Positions 10,211 to 23,200 of a DNA stretch of 64,000 nucleotides are shown one piece after another. Under the pieces are notes generated by a model. It did no database searches, had not been told where the DNA came from, and worked only from the letters and a program-made list of their open reading frames with translations. The number at the start of each line of letters is the position of its first letter. Position 1 is the first letter of the stretch. The position numbers were made by a program, and so were the translations under genes. The DNA is from Harmothoe impar. Lineage: Eukaryota > Annelida > Polychaeta > Phyllodocida > Polynoidae. The stretch is taken from assembly GCA_947462335.1 (NCBI GenBank), contig OX381705.1:45088175-45152174 (forward strand), given 5' to 3'.

Positions 10211-11543
10211 GCCTGTTGTATTAATGTGAAGAAGCCGATTTAAGGGACTGTGACTGGGCCGATCCAAACAGGAAACATAAGTGACACTGTTCAACAGATT
10301 GGATGTCTTCCCGCCCAAGTCGGCAGTACCGCCATAGACGTTCGTGATACCAGTAGTCAGCCGATTTAGTCACCGGTTGGCCGTTGGCCCCCGTTGGCTT
10401 AAGCTGATCTGTACATACGGCTTTGGTGCGTGTAAATTCGCCTGTTCCAAATAATTTTGATGTGCTGGTCACATGTGGTTTGACCGCGTGGAATTCAGCA
10501 CTCAGCAGGAATGTAGGGAATGTATAAGCGTGCACTTCATTCATCACTTTAAGCTATAAAAGCATTTGTATAGTATTCTGCTTGAAATAATACAAATAAG
10601 TATAAGCTGCTACAACCTCAATGTGATTCGCGAGGGAATCGACTTATCACCTTTAACCGGTTATATGTATTTCACAATCTTTGTACATTTGCTAATTCGC
10701 GGCTAGTCACTATAAGGTACCAGGGTTGTCGATCTATCAGATACGTGCGTATATTATGTGCACAATTACATAATTATCGATGCACGTGATACAATTGGAC
10801 CGGAGGCGAAGTTGTGATGTACAATAGGTAGATGGTCAATATGCAATTCCGTATCTGCTATGATTCGCCAAAAATTGTTCATGAAGGAAGGTATGGGATG
10901 ATTTATGAACATTAAAAAAAAACTATTCTAGGCAAAGCCCAACTTAAAAAGAACAGAAGTGTTTCAGATGAATAATGGAACGACATACGATGAATGCATT
11001 CGGAAGATAAAACGTGGGAGGCATTTAAAATGGAATTGTATTACGCAACGGTATTCTTAACAGCGGGATGAACTTCAATATTATAATGACGCCAATGGGA
11101 CCACATGGCAGGTGTCACATAGCTTCTAATGTACACATACAGTATTATAGTAACATGTACATTTTACGTGTAAATAAAACGTCAATGAAACTAATCCTCC
11201 CCTTTTCAAGTCATTTCATTTGATATTAATGAAGGGTGCAGGGCCATGAACCAGCTGGCTCATATATCTGTCACCATAGATAAGGGCCTAGTCAGCTTTA
11301 GTATAGAGGTCACCTAACACTTCTTAAGTTTCAGTCTCACTTGGTACAGACTAAAGGGAAGCAGCACCATGTTTTTAGATAAATGACTTAATAACACACC
11401 AACATACTCAAACAGAATAGCATTATTGCACAGGCCATGACATATTGAATTCAATGCTGGATGATCAGGTTCTATATGACATTTCTCAGGGGAAAAAATC
11501 TGCAACCTTCAGGATCCACTCCAAAAAAAAACAACTATCTAAA

Positions 11544-11619
11544 TGCCGGGCGGGTAGCCCAGGGGAAAATAAGTCACCCGCTCGCTCCACCGGAAACAGA
11601 ATTTTTTTAAAGTGTGGCC
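11544..11619 (+). repeat. Dispersed repeat with CCACCGGAAACAG core, copy 2
   Basis: This matches 6088-6158 in inverted orientation over about 70 bp, including CACCGGAAACAGA, the T run and AAAGTGTGGCC. Confidence 0.6.
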
Positions 11620-12130
11620 CCAGCAAAATTTACTGCACGATGGTTTGTAACCGATAGTACGATATAGTACCCATCCCCCCCCCCCTTGTCTTGAAAGGCC
11701 AACCTTTCTTGACGCATGGGTCTATAGTAGTGGTCTGGTCTAATGAGGCCACCAAAAAAATGGTCAATGGATTTCGATTACAAAAAAGAAATGAAATAGC
11801 TAAAAAGAGCATTTTGTTTTGTCAATGGATTTTGTTCATGGAAAAGTGGAGCAACCGACAAATATTCTCCATTGTCCATTCTCCCTCTTACTAAACTCAT
11901 AATTATGTGAACAACACACATTTTCCAGCTAAATCAAGAGAACAAAGAAGTAAGGGAACATCAGATTCTTTTGAAAAAATGAGGCAAGCAAACACATCGA
12001 CATTTAGTTTCTAAAAAAAAATGCATTTCCGAAAACAAGGTGACCGATATTTGTTGGTCTGTCCTAACGTAGGGCTGTTTGCCCCAGAACAACAGCCTGC
12101 CGTACTGCACGCCGCAGAGGGTTCGGTAAA

Positions 12131-13023
12131 GGGGCCATCCATTAATTACGTACGCACATTTTTGGCTAAAATAGACCCCCCCACCCCCCCTGTTGCACCA
12201 TGTACGCATTTGGACTACCCCCCCCCCCCCCCCATGCGTACATACGCATTTAACTTTAACCCCCCCCCCCCTGATAAAAGAAGTGCGTATATATGTAAGA
12301 GGAGCACCGGAGAGCAACTCCTTTTTGAGAATATGTATATTTTAAACCTTTAAGGACGACATAATGCTTTAATGCACCATGCCCCAGTGGGCACAGAACA
12401 TTGAATCAACATTGATAATTTGTTGTCAATGTTGATTCAATGTTGGTTCAATATTGATTCAATGTTGATCTGAATTATGTGCCCACTGGGGCCCTTGGTG
12501 GGCATGATGCATGAATGCAGCCCTGGTTAGTAACTCGCCAGTGCCAGGGCTGGTCAAGCTTAGAGTCGAGTTATGTATTGCCATCTAGGGGGGGGGGGTC
12601 ATAGTGAAAAAAGGTCCTCAGCAAAACTTGATAAGCCTCCCTGATGGGGTGATCAGAACCAAATTTATATGACCATTTATCCACCATTTGCGATTTGTTG
12701 GGAGGGGGGAAGGGCATTTTGCAAAAGCAGAACTTAATGGCCCGGGGGGTGGTGGGGGTACTTATGGCTAGTTGGTAGGAGAGGGAGTCAAAAAAAAAGT
12801 CACGTTTGGAAAATCTATAAGAAAATTTTCAAAATGTTTTTTGATATTTGGACTAAAAAGGTACCAATTTTACTAGAAAATGACCAGAAAATCGGCCCCA
12901 TGCGTACACAATGCGTATGCAAAAATTGGCCTAGACCCCCCCACCCCCCCTGTACGCATCTGTACGCATTTTGCCTAACCCCCCCACCCCCTCTTCATGC
13001 GTATGTAATTAATGGACGGCCCC
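12131..13023. mobile_element. GGGGCC-ended palindromic transposon, ~893 bp
   Basis: The left end GGGGCCATCCATTAATTACG and the right end are inverted over 26 bp with two mismatches. Just inside each end lies a block of TACGCA words, ACCCCCCCACC runs and TTTTGCCTA/TTTTGGCTA. These blocks lie in the same orientation at both ends (12149-12233 and 12914-12990), so the element has direct as well as inverted subterminal repeats. No transposase is coded. A second palindrome sits inside (12381-12492). No clear target duplication is visible. Confidence 0.7.
12381..12492. mobile_element. CCCAGTGGGCACA foldback MITE nested in the GGGGCC element
   Basis: GCCCCAGTGGGCACA (12381-12395) and its exact reverse complement (12478-12492) bound a core of repeated TTGATTCAATGTTG words, which are also partly self-complementary. 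The 112-bp unit could fold into one long hairpin. No TSD was identified. Confidence 0.75.
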
Positions 13024-13931
13024 AAAGACTATTCTCAGCACCTGTTTGTGATAGATTATACCAAACTTACAGGTCGGGTGCGCGGGGCTGACGGTGAGAG
13101 ACTAGAACAGTAATGACCTTGTATGTACCCCACTTCCAAACAGCACGTACACTACGATACAGGGCTGGGTTATTTATTTGATTCATATGTTTTCGTTTTG
13201 AAGTAGAAGCATCATGTAAACACACCCTCCATCCTTAATGACATTCATATCATATCATGCATTCTAGGCTTTATGTGTCATAATCATGGGTTAGTTGGTT
13301 GCACTATTCACATTTGCTTAATGCTCAAATTCCTTTTGGAAGGGTACTGTCCGATGGGATTTAAGAGCACTGACTATCAAAGGCAAGGGTTCTTTCATGC
13401 ACCATATCGCATAGGCCTAGGTATAGTCAGAGGATAATGTGAGGAATGAACACATGTAGGATCATGTATGTACATGTATTCTACCACACTGCAAAGATAT
13501 CACAAAGTATGCTATACATATCCAATAAAAATAAGTAAGGGTATTCAGGGTACACGTATCCATGCGGCCGATCTCCTGACATCTTTCTTAGGATTCCACT
13601 GTAAATTTGGCATACGTTCAGTCTAGCTCAATGGGGGATCCTAATCCCCTTTTGTCTAGCTGCAGGTAACCAGGCTGGTCAAGTTGAGGGTCACGTCTGT
13701 CACGTGAGGCCTTGTGAGGCCAAGTCAAGGCCAAGTCACACGTGGGTAGGCAATGATCTGTTGAACATTGCCTTCTGAAGGTCAACCCTCAGTACTTTTC
13801 CAATAGTGGTTACCTTTCCACAGCCGTCCTATATAATCCCCAATGCTCATGCACAGACCTCCAGCGGCGACTGCTTCTCAGAATAAAGGAGCTCAAGCCC
13901 AACACAATGCATCAGGCAGGTGTGGCTCCAG

Positions 13932-14158
13932 AGGGGTAAAAGGCGACCTGGCGACCTGGGCCATTTTCCAGGCGACTTTTCGACCTGGAGCATTAATTTT
14001 TGTGACCTGCGACCTGCTGTTTTCAAATGGCCATACTGATACATAATAAAAAAGTGACCTGCGACCTGGATATTTTTACAAAAAAAGCGACTTTGTGACC
14101 TGTAGCCCTTAATAGAGGCGACTTTGTGACCTCAGGGGGGGACCCCTCTGCACCCCCG
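13932..14158 (+). repeat. GCGACCTG dispersed repeat, copy 1
   Basis: Many copies of GCGACCTG/GCGACTTTGTGACCTG alternate with A-rich spacers. The block ends in CTCAGGGGGGGACCCCTCTG. The same block, in the same orientation and with the same ending, occurs at 59588-59780. Confidence 0.7.
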
Positions 14159-16372
14159 CAGGTGCGCTTTAGGTATTAACATGACCAGACATTGACAATC
14201 TAAGTTTGGTAGGTCGGGTATTTTATTAACAAATGAAAAAGGAAACATGCCGGATGTTAATTGTCTAAAGCGCTGAAAATTAGACCGACCTAAATATAGC
14301 TATAATTATGGTGGGCATTTGTTTTTGCTGAGCAGATCCCGCTGATCTGAAACACACCAAGTTGTTTTGCCTTCAATGAAATATTAGCTTTCCAAAGTAC
14401 ATTTAACCCTAAAGGTAAACTCCGCATTTCCGCCCAAATTAATAAGATTCAGAATTTTCTACAAAAATGACAGATTTTTCCTTTCAAACTTCAAAAATCA
14501 TAGACCGAAGAAAAATGGGGGGGGGGGGGGGGGTAGCCTATTGACATTGGTCAATGAAAATAGACATGGCTCCACGGGTGCGGACATGGATCCATGTTTT
14601 AAACACACCAGTGCGTTTCAATCAATAGTTTTACTGCATGAAGTAGCCTATGTACATTAGGACATTCAGATGAATAAACGTATATGAAATGTATTAGCCT
14701 ACATGAACACCAAGTATGCCAATCTGTGACAAGCTGGCTTCGTATACATTACCAGAAATCCACGTTATAAATGCGTCGTTGAATTGGTCCTACCTGTATT
14801 AATTGTTGATATGGTATAAAGCATGAAGAGTTATTTTAAATGAGGCAGAATCACGTGAAGCAAAGAAAAAGCACTTCTTATCCATGGCAATTTTGGATAG
14901 ATTTCAAAACCTTAAAAAAAGTAGAATACCATAAAATATTGGTCTGGACGGGTTAACTCTGCTCAACTCATATACATTCTTACACATATACAACTCTACA
15001 GAAATGAAAGAATAAAAGCTTGTCAAACATAGGAAGTGCATAGGAACATATGAGCAGGGAGATTATAGGACATTTGTTGGGTGGTTGACGGGTCTACTAT
15101 GGTACACCACCTTCTCTTCAGACACTCTGCCGAAATGACAATCTCTAGAGCAGAGAGGAATACTTTATCTAAGCCTATATATAGGTCGACTGCAAGAACT
15201 CGGTTATTCCAATTTTAGAGTTGGCTACACATATAAGTATAGCCTGGTGTAATGTTCTATAATCCCAAGGTCTATTTAACACGACGAGGGTATCAGACAG
15301 GTGGTATATAGGAACTAGTTATTTTAAATGAGGCAGTTATACATGTACAGTGCTAACAGACAGGTGGGATTATAGTACTTGTATAGGTCGGGTTACATAA
15401 CAAGATTGAACGTGTGATTTACAGCACAAATGAATTAGGGTGTGTACATAACTGATACACCTTACGCCTTTTTTAAAACTTAATTTAAAAAATAACTATT
15501 GTAGCTGCCGGCTATTGAAGATAGCTGTCAGCTATAGAAAACTCCAGATTCGAAAATAGGTTGTCAGAAAATACTCTTTCATAACTGTTGGCACATAAAA
15601 TAGCTTGTGAATCATACAGGAATGAATGAATGGAATATGCTTCAACTCAAATGATGTCCAATGTTACAGGAGTGATATGCTCACAGTCTTATCTCAAATC
15701 GCTATTCCCTGGCTCTCTTGTATACTGGTAGAACCCTGGCACAGCTAGACTCCTCAGAGGGAGTATAGCTAGAGGTTCGGTACCCGTGTGTAAATCTCCA
15801 CTGGATCCCAGAGGGAAGAAGGGAGAGGGACACAGGGGCAACCAGGAAATGAGCAGCACATGGAAATGGCCTAAATGTGTGGCAGAGTTCTAGGAATATC
15901 TGCTGCAGAACAACCAAGCTGGCAGGAAGGCACAGCAAGGCTGCTTACCAGAGTGGAGGGACACAGGGGTTTATATACTGAAGGTTATGTAACTCTGCTA
16001 CCTAACTCGTAAACACTTGAGTCACGGAGAATCTCGGGAAGCCGGTGTCAGTCACGGCTGGACGAGCAGGACACCGGGTTGCACTCCACAGCCCGCGGAA
16101 CAACGAACCCGAGTTATGTCGTCACATACCGGTTGGTCAGGTAGGAGTACGGCCGGGTTACAGTGACAGAAATAGTCAGCCAAACTAATCTGGGTTCTAT
16201 AGAAAGCAGTACTGCAACTCACTACACTACATTTGGATGATAAAATTGTAAACTTTGATGAATTATCTAGAGCAATAGGTCTATACGTGGAGCATCCGAC
16301 GTTTGAGCATCCATCATTGTACATCATTAAGGCCACCGCAAACGGCGTGTTTGGATCAGCTCTCTCGATCAT

Positions 16373-16424
16373 CTGATCGGATCAGAGCATATAAAAAATG
16401 TTTGATATGCTCTGATCCGATCAG
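16373..16424. repeat. Perfect 20-bp inverted repeat (hairpin)
   Basis: CTGATCGGATCAGAGCATAT at 16373-16392 is exactly complementary to 16405-16424, with a 12-nt loop. CCGCAAAC words flank it on both sides in direct orientation. It may be the centre of a small foldback element. Confidence 0.75.
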
Positions 16425-16479
16425 TGGGGTCCCGCAAACAGCAGATCTTGGTTACTGATCGAGACATCTGATAGAGGGC

Positions 16480-16760
16480 GAAGCCCGTTAGCGGGAGTGG
16501 GTCCGTTAGAAGAAGTAGCTGCAGTTGAGGAGTGACTACATCAAAGGGAGTGGTCGCAATAGGAATAGCTACATGGAGTGTTCCCATTAGAAACAGTGGC
16601 CGCATTGAGAAGAAGTGGCCACAAAAGGTGGAGTGGCTACGTTAGAATGGCATAGTCCTAATAGCATGAATAGGGAAAGTGGTCCCATTAGAGGTGTATT
16701 AGGGAATGACTACATTACAGAAAGTAGCTGCATTGGAGGGAGGGACTCATGGAGTAATCG
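16480..16760. repeat. Degenerate short tandem repeat
   Basis: About ten imperfect words like AGTGGCCGCATTAGA or AGTAGCTGCATTGGA recur every 20-35 bases. No coding potential. Confidence 0.45.
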
Positions 16761-17066
16761 GGCAGGGGTAGGCACTAACGCTGGCCCGTGAACCAATGGA
16801 CCATCGGATTATATCTTTACCAAAAAAATCTTTTTATATGTCGTTGCAGTGTTGCCGATTTTTTTTTGTACACAGGCCAATGTGGCCTACCGCTACTAAG
16901 AGATGTCCCAGTTCTCCCTAGAATTTACAAAATTTAAACAAGCTCTAGATAGGAGTTGAAGCAGGTTAGAATAACTTGAATACTCCGCGTCAGAGTACGG
17001 GTTTACTGTTATTAGAGTTTCTTCGGACAACAAAAGGAGTTTGCTATTGTTAATATTGTAAAATCG

Positions 17067-17603
17067 ATGAACAAAAATGGTTTGAATGTTCCGAATGGGA
17101 TTGATACTTCAAACTTTAGAATTTCTTTGCATCCACATGGACACCATCACTACACGTTTCTTCCCATATACCTTCGTAGTACCTACTTGGCCTACCTATT
17201 AAACTTGACACTTCGTCCATCCAACACCACCTCCCGTGATCCAGGGTGGACTCGGAGTCAATCAGTATATGAGGCATCATTAGTGGATTATGTAAATGCG
17301 TCTGATGTAACAAATGTGATAATATATCTTTTTAACATAAGTCCTCATGGGATTAAATTTGATAAAACACCATCAGCTATTTTGATACATATCAAAAGCT
17401 ATCTTGACCTCTGGCACACCATTTCATTTCGAATTACCAGTGATGACACGAAGATGGTTATTTACTTTTTATACATTTATTCATTTAGTTATCATGTTAT
17501 TGTACATCGTTTACAGGGCTATGAAACGGTAAGGGAATATAGCATGGTAGCTATGACTGCTTGGTTATGTTTACATTGTTCTTCCCATACATCATTCTGG
17601 TGA
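17067..17603 (+). other. Unassigned 178-codon ORF, probably not a gene
   Basis: This is the longest ORF between CDO1 and RALBP1. The protein has no domain I recognise, a mixed composition with hydrophobic stretches in the C-terminal half, and no clear splice signals or Kozak context. The region is AT-rich and lacks conserved flanks. I report it only because of its length; chance is the likeliest explanation. Confidence 0.12.
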
Positions 17604-20095
17604 GTAGGCATATGAGCATTGCTTTTTATACACATTATCAATCCACACAGAGCCGACTATATTTAGTCTTCTGAGAACTGAACCATTTCGTTTAGAAGAT
17701 TCAAGAGGAATTAGAGAACAGTGTAGTATATTACAGCACTTAGTTTAGTCTGAAGTACACTGCATGCTGTGAAAGGTATTGTCCAAATTCGGTATTATAT
17801 ATCTTATATATCTTATATATCTTATATACGCACTTGTTTCATAATGAGTGTTTCATTTCAATTTCCCAAAAGTCACTTGTCAAGGAAAATACCTAGGACA
17901 CAGTCAGCTGACAATCAAGGTCCCTCTACAACTTAGCAAATTATCATAATAATCGTTAGCAGTTTTTAATGTACAGTTTCCATAGAGATGGACGTATACA
18001 TAACTCATCTAGACTTAATATTATATACATCCGTACCACTTTTAATGATTTCTCATTTCAACAGGAATCAGCATGGGACTAATACAATACATGTTATATA
18101 GTCCGTAGCCTTACGCCGTTATCACTAGATCACATGATCTGATCCAGATTCCACAAAACACTAGCTATTCATATCGTTGGCAGTTCCTCATACCCCAGTC
18201 AGACCTCGATTACCTGGTTGTCATAGCATAACGCGGGGCTTTTAAGTGATTATTTATCTATCATAGCATCTCATCACATGACATTAATTCATTTCATATC
18301 AAAGCAGGATCGAAACACGTTTCCGTGTCTACAGCACACCGTATTGTATCTATACACGCTAAAAAGTCCTCCAATGGCCCTGTGGTAAGCCACATGTATA
18401 TACACACACATATTTACAGAGAATGGTGCCACCTTTATTAGATGTCCATAATATATAGTACCTTATGTCTAGCACCTTATGTCGCCTTAGTACATCTTCA
18501 CTGTACACTTTCCCAGTAATGTACTCTCAATCACTCCAGTCAAAGGCCTTTGGCGGGTATCAGTGTAAAGGTCACCAGCCCCTAGTCACACTCGGTGGTA
18601 CACATCACATAATACATAACCCGGCCCATCCCTCTATTACAAACCCATCTCCCGACACAGAAATGTTTTAATGGCGGACTATATCTCATTTTTAACTTCA
18701 TCTGGGAGACGATATTTTCCACTACAGTACGTCTATTCCGGAAGAATATGTACATGTATGTAAAAACGAAAATGATGCAAAAGAAATAGACTGTGGGTAC
18801 TGCTTTACAGTTTGAACTCTATTGTATATATATCGGTTGTATATGGGCCGTGGCGGCCTACCAATAGATCATGAACTGTTGAGACATTCCTCACGACGGA
18901 AACATGTGGACCTACAAAGGACCTCCTGCTTAAGTCAAGGAGTGGCATGAGTGGTTACTATCAATACGCATCTTAATCAGGCACACCACGTATATCGTCA
19001 AGATAATAAATGCAGAGTTGCGGACTTTGATAAGAAATCAGATTCCATATGTCATTACATGATAAAGGTTTTTGTGTTTTGTATATTAGTTTATAATATA
19101 TAAGTGATAAATGTTACTTCATAAGAGGCTCACATGACCAGAATATAGGCCTTTAAAAATGGTACATATTTATGTAGGCCTATTCCTTTTTCACATCGAC
19201 TATTGTATTTCATAATATTGAATGGGACCTATGCCAGTACTGTAGGCAACATGAAGCATATCTACAATAAGTTTTTGATACAGGTTTATCTTTATGGGCA
19301 GTATAAGCCACGGTTATGGGAATATCAATTGATTAAAGAACTTCCTTACGATTATAAGAGCATGATTTATATCGCTATTACGCTGCTCATTTAAATTCAA
19401 AGAGTCTCCTCGGTGCCAACTGAATGTAGTCCGGCACAGCGATTTAGACCAGGTATATATGACTAGTAATGTACATTTTTGTACAAAGATAGATATTCGA
19501 ATAATATAACATAAACCGACATACTATATTGTTCAATGATTGGAATGAAATAAAGACAAGAGCAAAGTGTTAGAGATTCATACAATACATACTCTCATAT
19601 TCCGGATTTTGAATAGATATATATGCATATGAATTGACAGATCATCTTCCTTTTAATTAACATATGTTGCGAGAAACTTCCCGTGTGGCAGCTGTATCTA
19701 TTGTTCACTCTTTTCTCATATATTTCAGAAAACTTGGACCAGTGATATGATACAAGTATGGGAGTGCCACAACTGACACAATATCGATTATATCAAGTGT
19801 AATCTTTAACATAAAGTCAAGAGCATAAACACTGTCAGGAACAAAGCTCATGAGAAAGAGAAAGATAGATTAGCTGTTAATCTTTGGTGTAGATCCTGAT
19901 CAGAGATATGCACATGTAACCTCATTATCGGCCTGTGGAGGTGGTGACCTCTTTACTTTAGTGACCTCTGTGCAGCATATACCCGGGTGCATATATCTCT
20001 ATGTATAAATTGCTGACACACTGAACATATACACACATCCAAGCTATATGCATTCCCAATCTCTTCAACACAACTGGCAACGTTTAATGGAGAAG

Positions 20096-20239
20096 TTAGA
20101 AGATCATCAGTTCTCTCTCTACGTGGGCGGGGCCGGCTGTCTCGGTTTGACGCAATTGAATGAGGCGGATCTGGACTTTAACCTCCAAGCAGATTTGGCG
20201 TTCGAGGTGTACCTTGTCACACAAATCTGAGTTTTGCAC
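20096..20239 (-). CDS. RALBP1: RALBP1 terminal exon
   Basis: After the acceptor TTTTCCAG it encodes VQNSDLCDKVHLERQICLEV, then KVQIRLIQLRQ, and ends ELMIF with TAA at 20096-20098. It aligns residue by residue to IKNNHLNQAIHEEREAIIEL and RVQLRLLQMQ of the vertebrate protein. The tail after that is about 17 residues, shorter than in mammals. ATTAAA just after the stop, with GT-rich DNA beyond it, could be a polyadenylation signal. Confidence 0.9.
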   Translation of the reverse strand: MQNSDLCDKVHLERQICLEVKVQIRLIQLRQTETAGPAHVERELMIF

Positions 20240-23200
20240 CTGGAAAATAAATAGAAGGATGTCCTGCTTTAACCTATCGCATTTCATGTATACATGATGT
20301 ATATACACGTAGGCATAAATATACTAGAAAGGGTAGTGAGCATTCAAGGAGAGCATGACCCTTTCCTATATAATCACAACCATTCATAGTCCTATATATA
20401 CAGCCTACAGATACAGATAGACGAATTGACCAGTTCGTCCTAATAAAGAACAGACTTTATTGGCCTGGTAAAGATTGTGTTGAATATATATGGTGTCCGA
20501 TAAGGAAAACCAATTGTATACCTGTTGGAGAAACGGATGTTGACCATAGAGCCCCTCGATAAATTGATAAGTATGTGATAATCGCTCGCCCTATCGCACT
20601 AATCAGGACCCTGTCTCCCCTCTGCTCCATAAGTCCCCCAATGTCACACATGTAGACACTAACTACATGTGTACCACCTCCGGGTACCAACGTCATATCG
20701 GCCACAATGTCAATGCTGATACCTATTTAATATCTATGGCGCCTGGTTGAGAACAATCGTGCCCTCTTGAACCCTCCCCAGCCTGTTCATTGGTAGAAGT
20801 TATCCATATTCAAGGTATTGTTCTGGTAAAGATACTAAGTGTCAGGACAGGTGAGGGATCTACCTAGCTACATGGTTATTCAAGGTATTGTTCCAAGAAT
20901 GATACTAAGTGTCAGGATAGGTAAGGGATATAGAAAGGTAGCTGCATGGTTACACTGACTGAATATCAATATAAATAGTTAGGACATTTATAGTCTTATT
21001 TATACTGACGACAAGTCACGTATTATTATACCCCTCGTGCATGGAACTGTTCCTCGCTGTTTTGCAATCAAGATATACATCAGTCTGGTAAACATGAGTA
21101 TTCATTATGATATAAAAGTTCATGCATCTAAATACAAACCTCAAGTTCCTTGTTCTCCCTGATGAGTGCCTTCAGAGTCTCCTGGAGTTCATCCTCGTCC
21201 TCACTGGAAGAGGAGGAATCCGAGTCGGAATCCTCCTCCTCATACAGGTCATCTCGGATCTCCTGGAGCTCAGCGATCTCCTGGTGAAGACGCTCGATCT
21301 CACTTCGCTCTGTCTCAATTTTCTGCAGCAGTTCATCTCCTAAAGACAAAAAGTAATCAGGCGTGTAGACGCTTTTAGAATAGCATTTGAAAAGTATTTT
21401 GGTAACAGTATCCTTATTGGCCCTAATATCATGAAACAATAGTAAATCTTGGGGAAATTGTGTGAGGATTACATCTAAGCATCCCTAACCCAGATGTTTG
21501 TCTCTTTTTTATAAATGGCTTTTTATATAGTTTTGCATCCAAACTTTCTACCTGTACATGTATCGAAGTAAGCCTAAATCCACCCCTACGGATGACTTTT
21601 GACCTAGGTATGTAAACAGAAAAGGGGGCGTTGCCCCATATCATCTGTCCATCCAGAATTTCAAATCCAGTTTTCTAATACCTCAAATTACTTAGTTAGA
21701 TAGTTCATGGGTACATTAAAATGACAACATATTCAGGGACTTTTGGTTATTTATTAACATATGAGGGCCCTGAAATGTTTATAGCGTAGTACCACAATTC
21801 CGTGACAGCAAAACAAAATTGTAGAAATGAATGTCAATTTAGCATTGTACGAGCATGGCTGTTGATACTTTGAAACTATGGAATACTTTTCTCATTTTCC
21901 TTTTCACCATTTTCTCATGGCAGTATCTTATTCCTACATGTATTTGATTATAATGTGCTGGTACCTCAGACACCATGGCCAGTCAATTTCGAGATACCTT
22001 TTCCGGTTAATGTTTTCTTTAGTTCATTGGGTGGGGAAGGTAAATATGATTTACCAGTAATACATGTACTGTTTGTGTCATGACCAGATTGAGATAAGGT
22101 GATTAGCACGTATAACCTGTTATCTGCCACAGGTATGGGTGTATTACCTTCACACAATACAAACCATATGTCCTAATACTACCGGTAGTGATAAGGTGCA
22201 TACACGTAAGAAGGGTAGACACTGAATACGCAATAAGTTCTTCTTTACCTCAGTATCTCTATACATGGACACTGTTGACCGGCGGGGGGGGGGGCGGTTG
22301 TAAAAATATTCGACACTTCAATTTCACCTCTACAAAACAGAGCTGGTTTATTAATAAGACATTCCCTAGGCTACTGTAATATGCCAGGATAAATAAAAGA
22401 AATTTCAACTTCAACTTCAACTTCAACATGTGTCTCATCAGAGTCAATACTACTTCATCGCATGTATTTAAAAAATGAGGCAAAACGATGGGACAACTTT
22501 GACTACTGCGGTAACCCTTTTCCATAACAATGTCATCATATCTACCACCAAAAACACGATGTCAATTTAATATCCACCAACACTAGTGTCACGACCTGAA
22601 CACGAAATCCACATTATGCAAGTCCAACTGCTAGGCTATCAACTATATCATTTGATAACAACTTATAACTGTGCTTCGTTTGCAACCATTGAGCTAGACT
22701 ATTCGTACTGGCTACTGTAATGAGTGTGCATTTTGATCGATCACATTTACAATGTGTTGGGACCCTATTATACTTGTAAACAGGTAGTCTGTTGGACCCA
22801 TTTGTCCAGGTATACATATATTTTATACCGGTATTATTATAATGGAGTGTATAGAATGTAATATCGGGATATGCCCGCAATAGGTATGCCCCTATCACGG
22901 ATCACCCAGCCGATAACATCATGAACATACCATTGTCGGGATCTATTACATGCACACATCGTGTTGATATCATTAAGCCAATGTGCCTTCATGTCATGAA
23001 CCAAGTAACTTTTTCTAGTCAATACATTTCCAGGGCATTTGAAAGATTTAATAGTTAGACCAAAATAAAATATACAGCAGTCCAACATTATAGCACTCCA
23101 ATGCACTATATGGATATATATCTAAAACTGGACATCGACATCCATGTAACAGAATCCTTCTAACAGAAAGCTACATTTAGTAGAAGTAGAAATCCATAAA

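Larger units (their letters stand above)
8149..12130. other. CDO1 3' flank and intergenic DNA
   Basis: No further exon is recognised. The first part is presumably CDO1 3' UTR; candidate AATAAA signals occur near 9960 and at 10205. A 108-codon minus-strand ORF at 10221-10547 matches nothing I know. The dispersed repeat at 11544-11619 and a C run near 11680 are the only other structures. Confidence 0.5.
13024..20095. other. Intergenic region between the convergent CDO1 and RALBP1 genes
   Basis: No exon is recognised. It contains the GCGACCTG repeat (13932-14158), a G run (14518-14532), a 20-bp hairpin (16373-16424), a degenerate GTGGCCGCATTAGA-like tandem stretch (about 16480-16760) and a short TATATATCT repeat (about 17795-17826). 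The longest ORF, 17067-17603, has no recognisable domain. Confidence 0.5.

Noticed and set aside
10221..10547. 108-codon minus-strand ORF
   Set aside because: No recognised motif, no splice support, and only one in-frame run in otherwise anonymous DNA.
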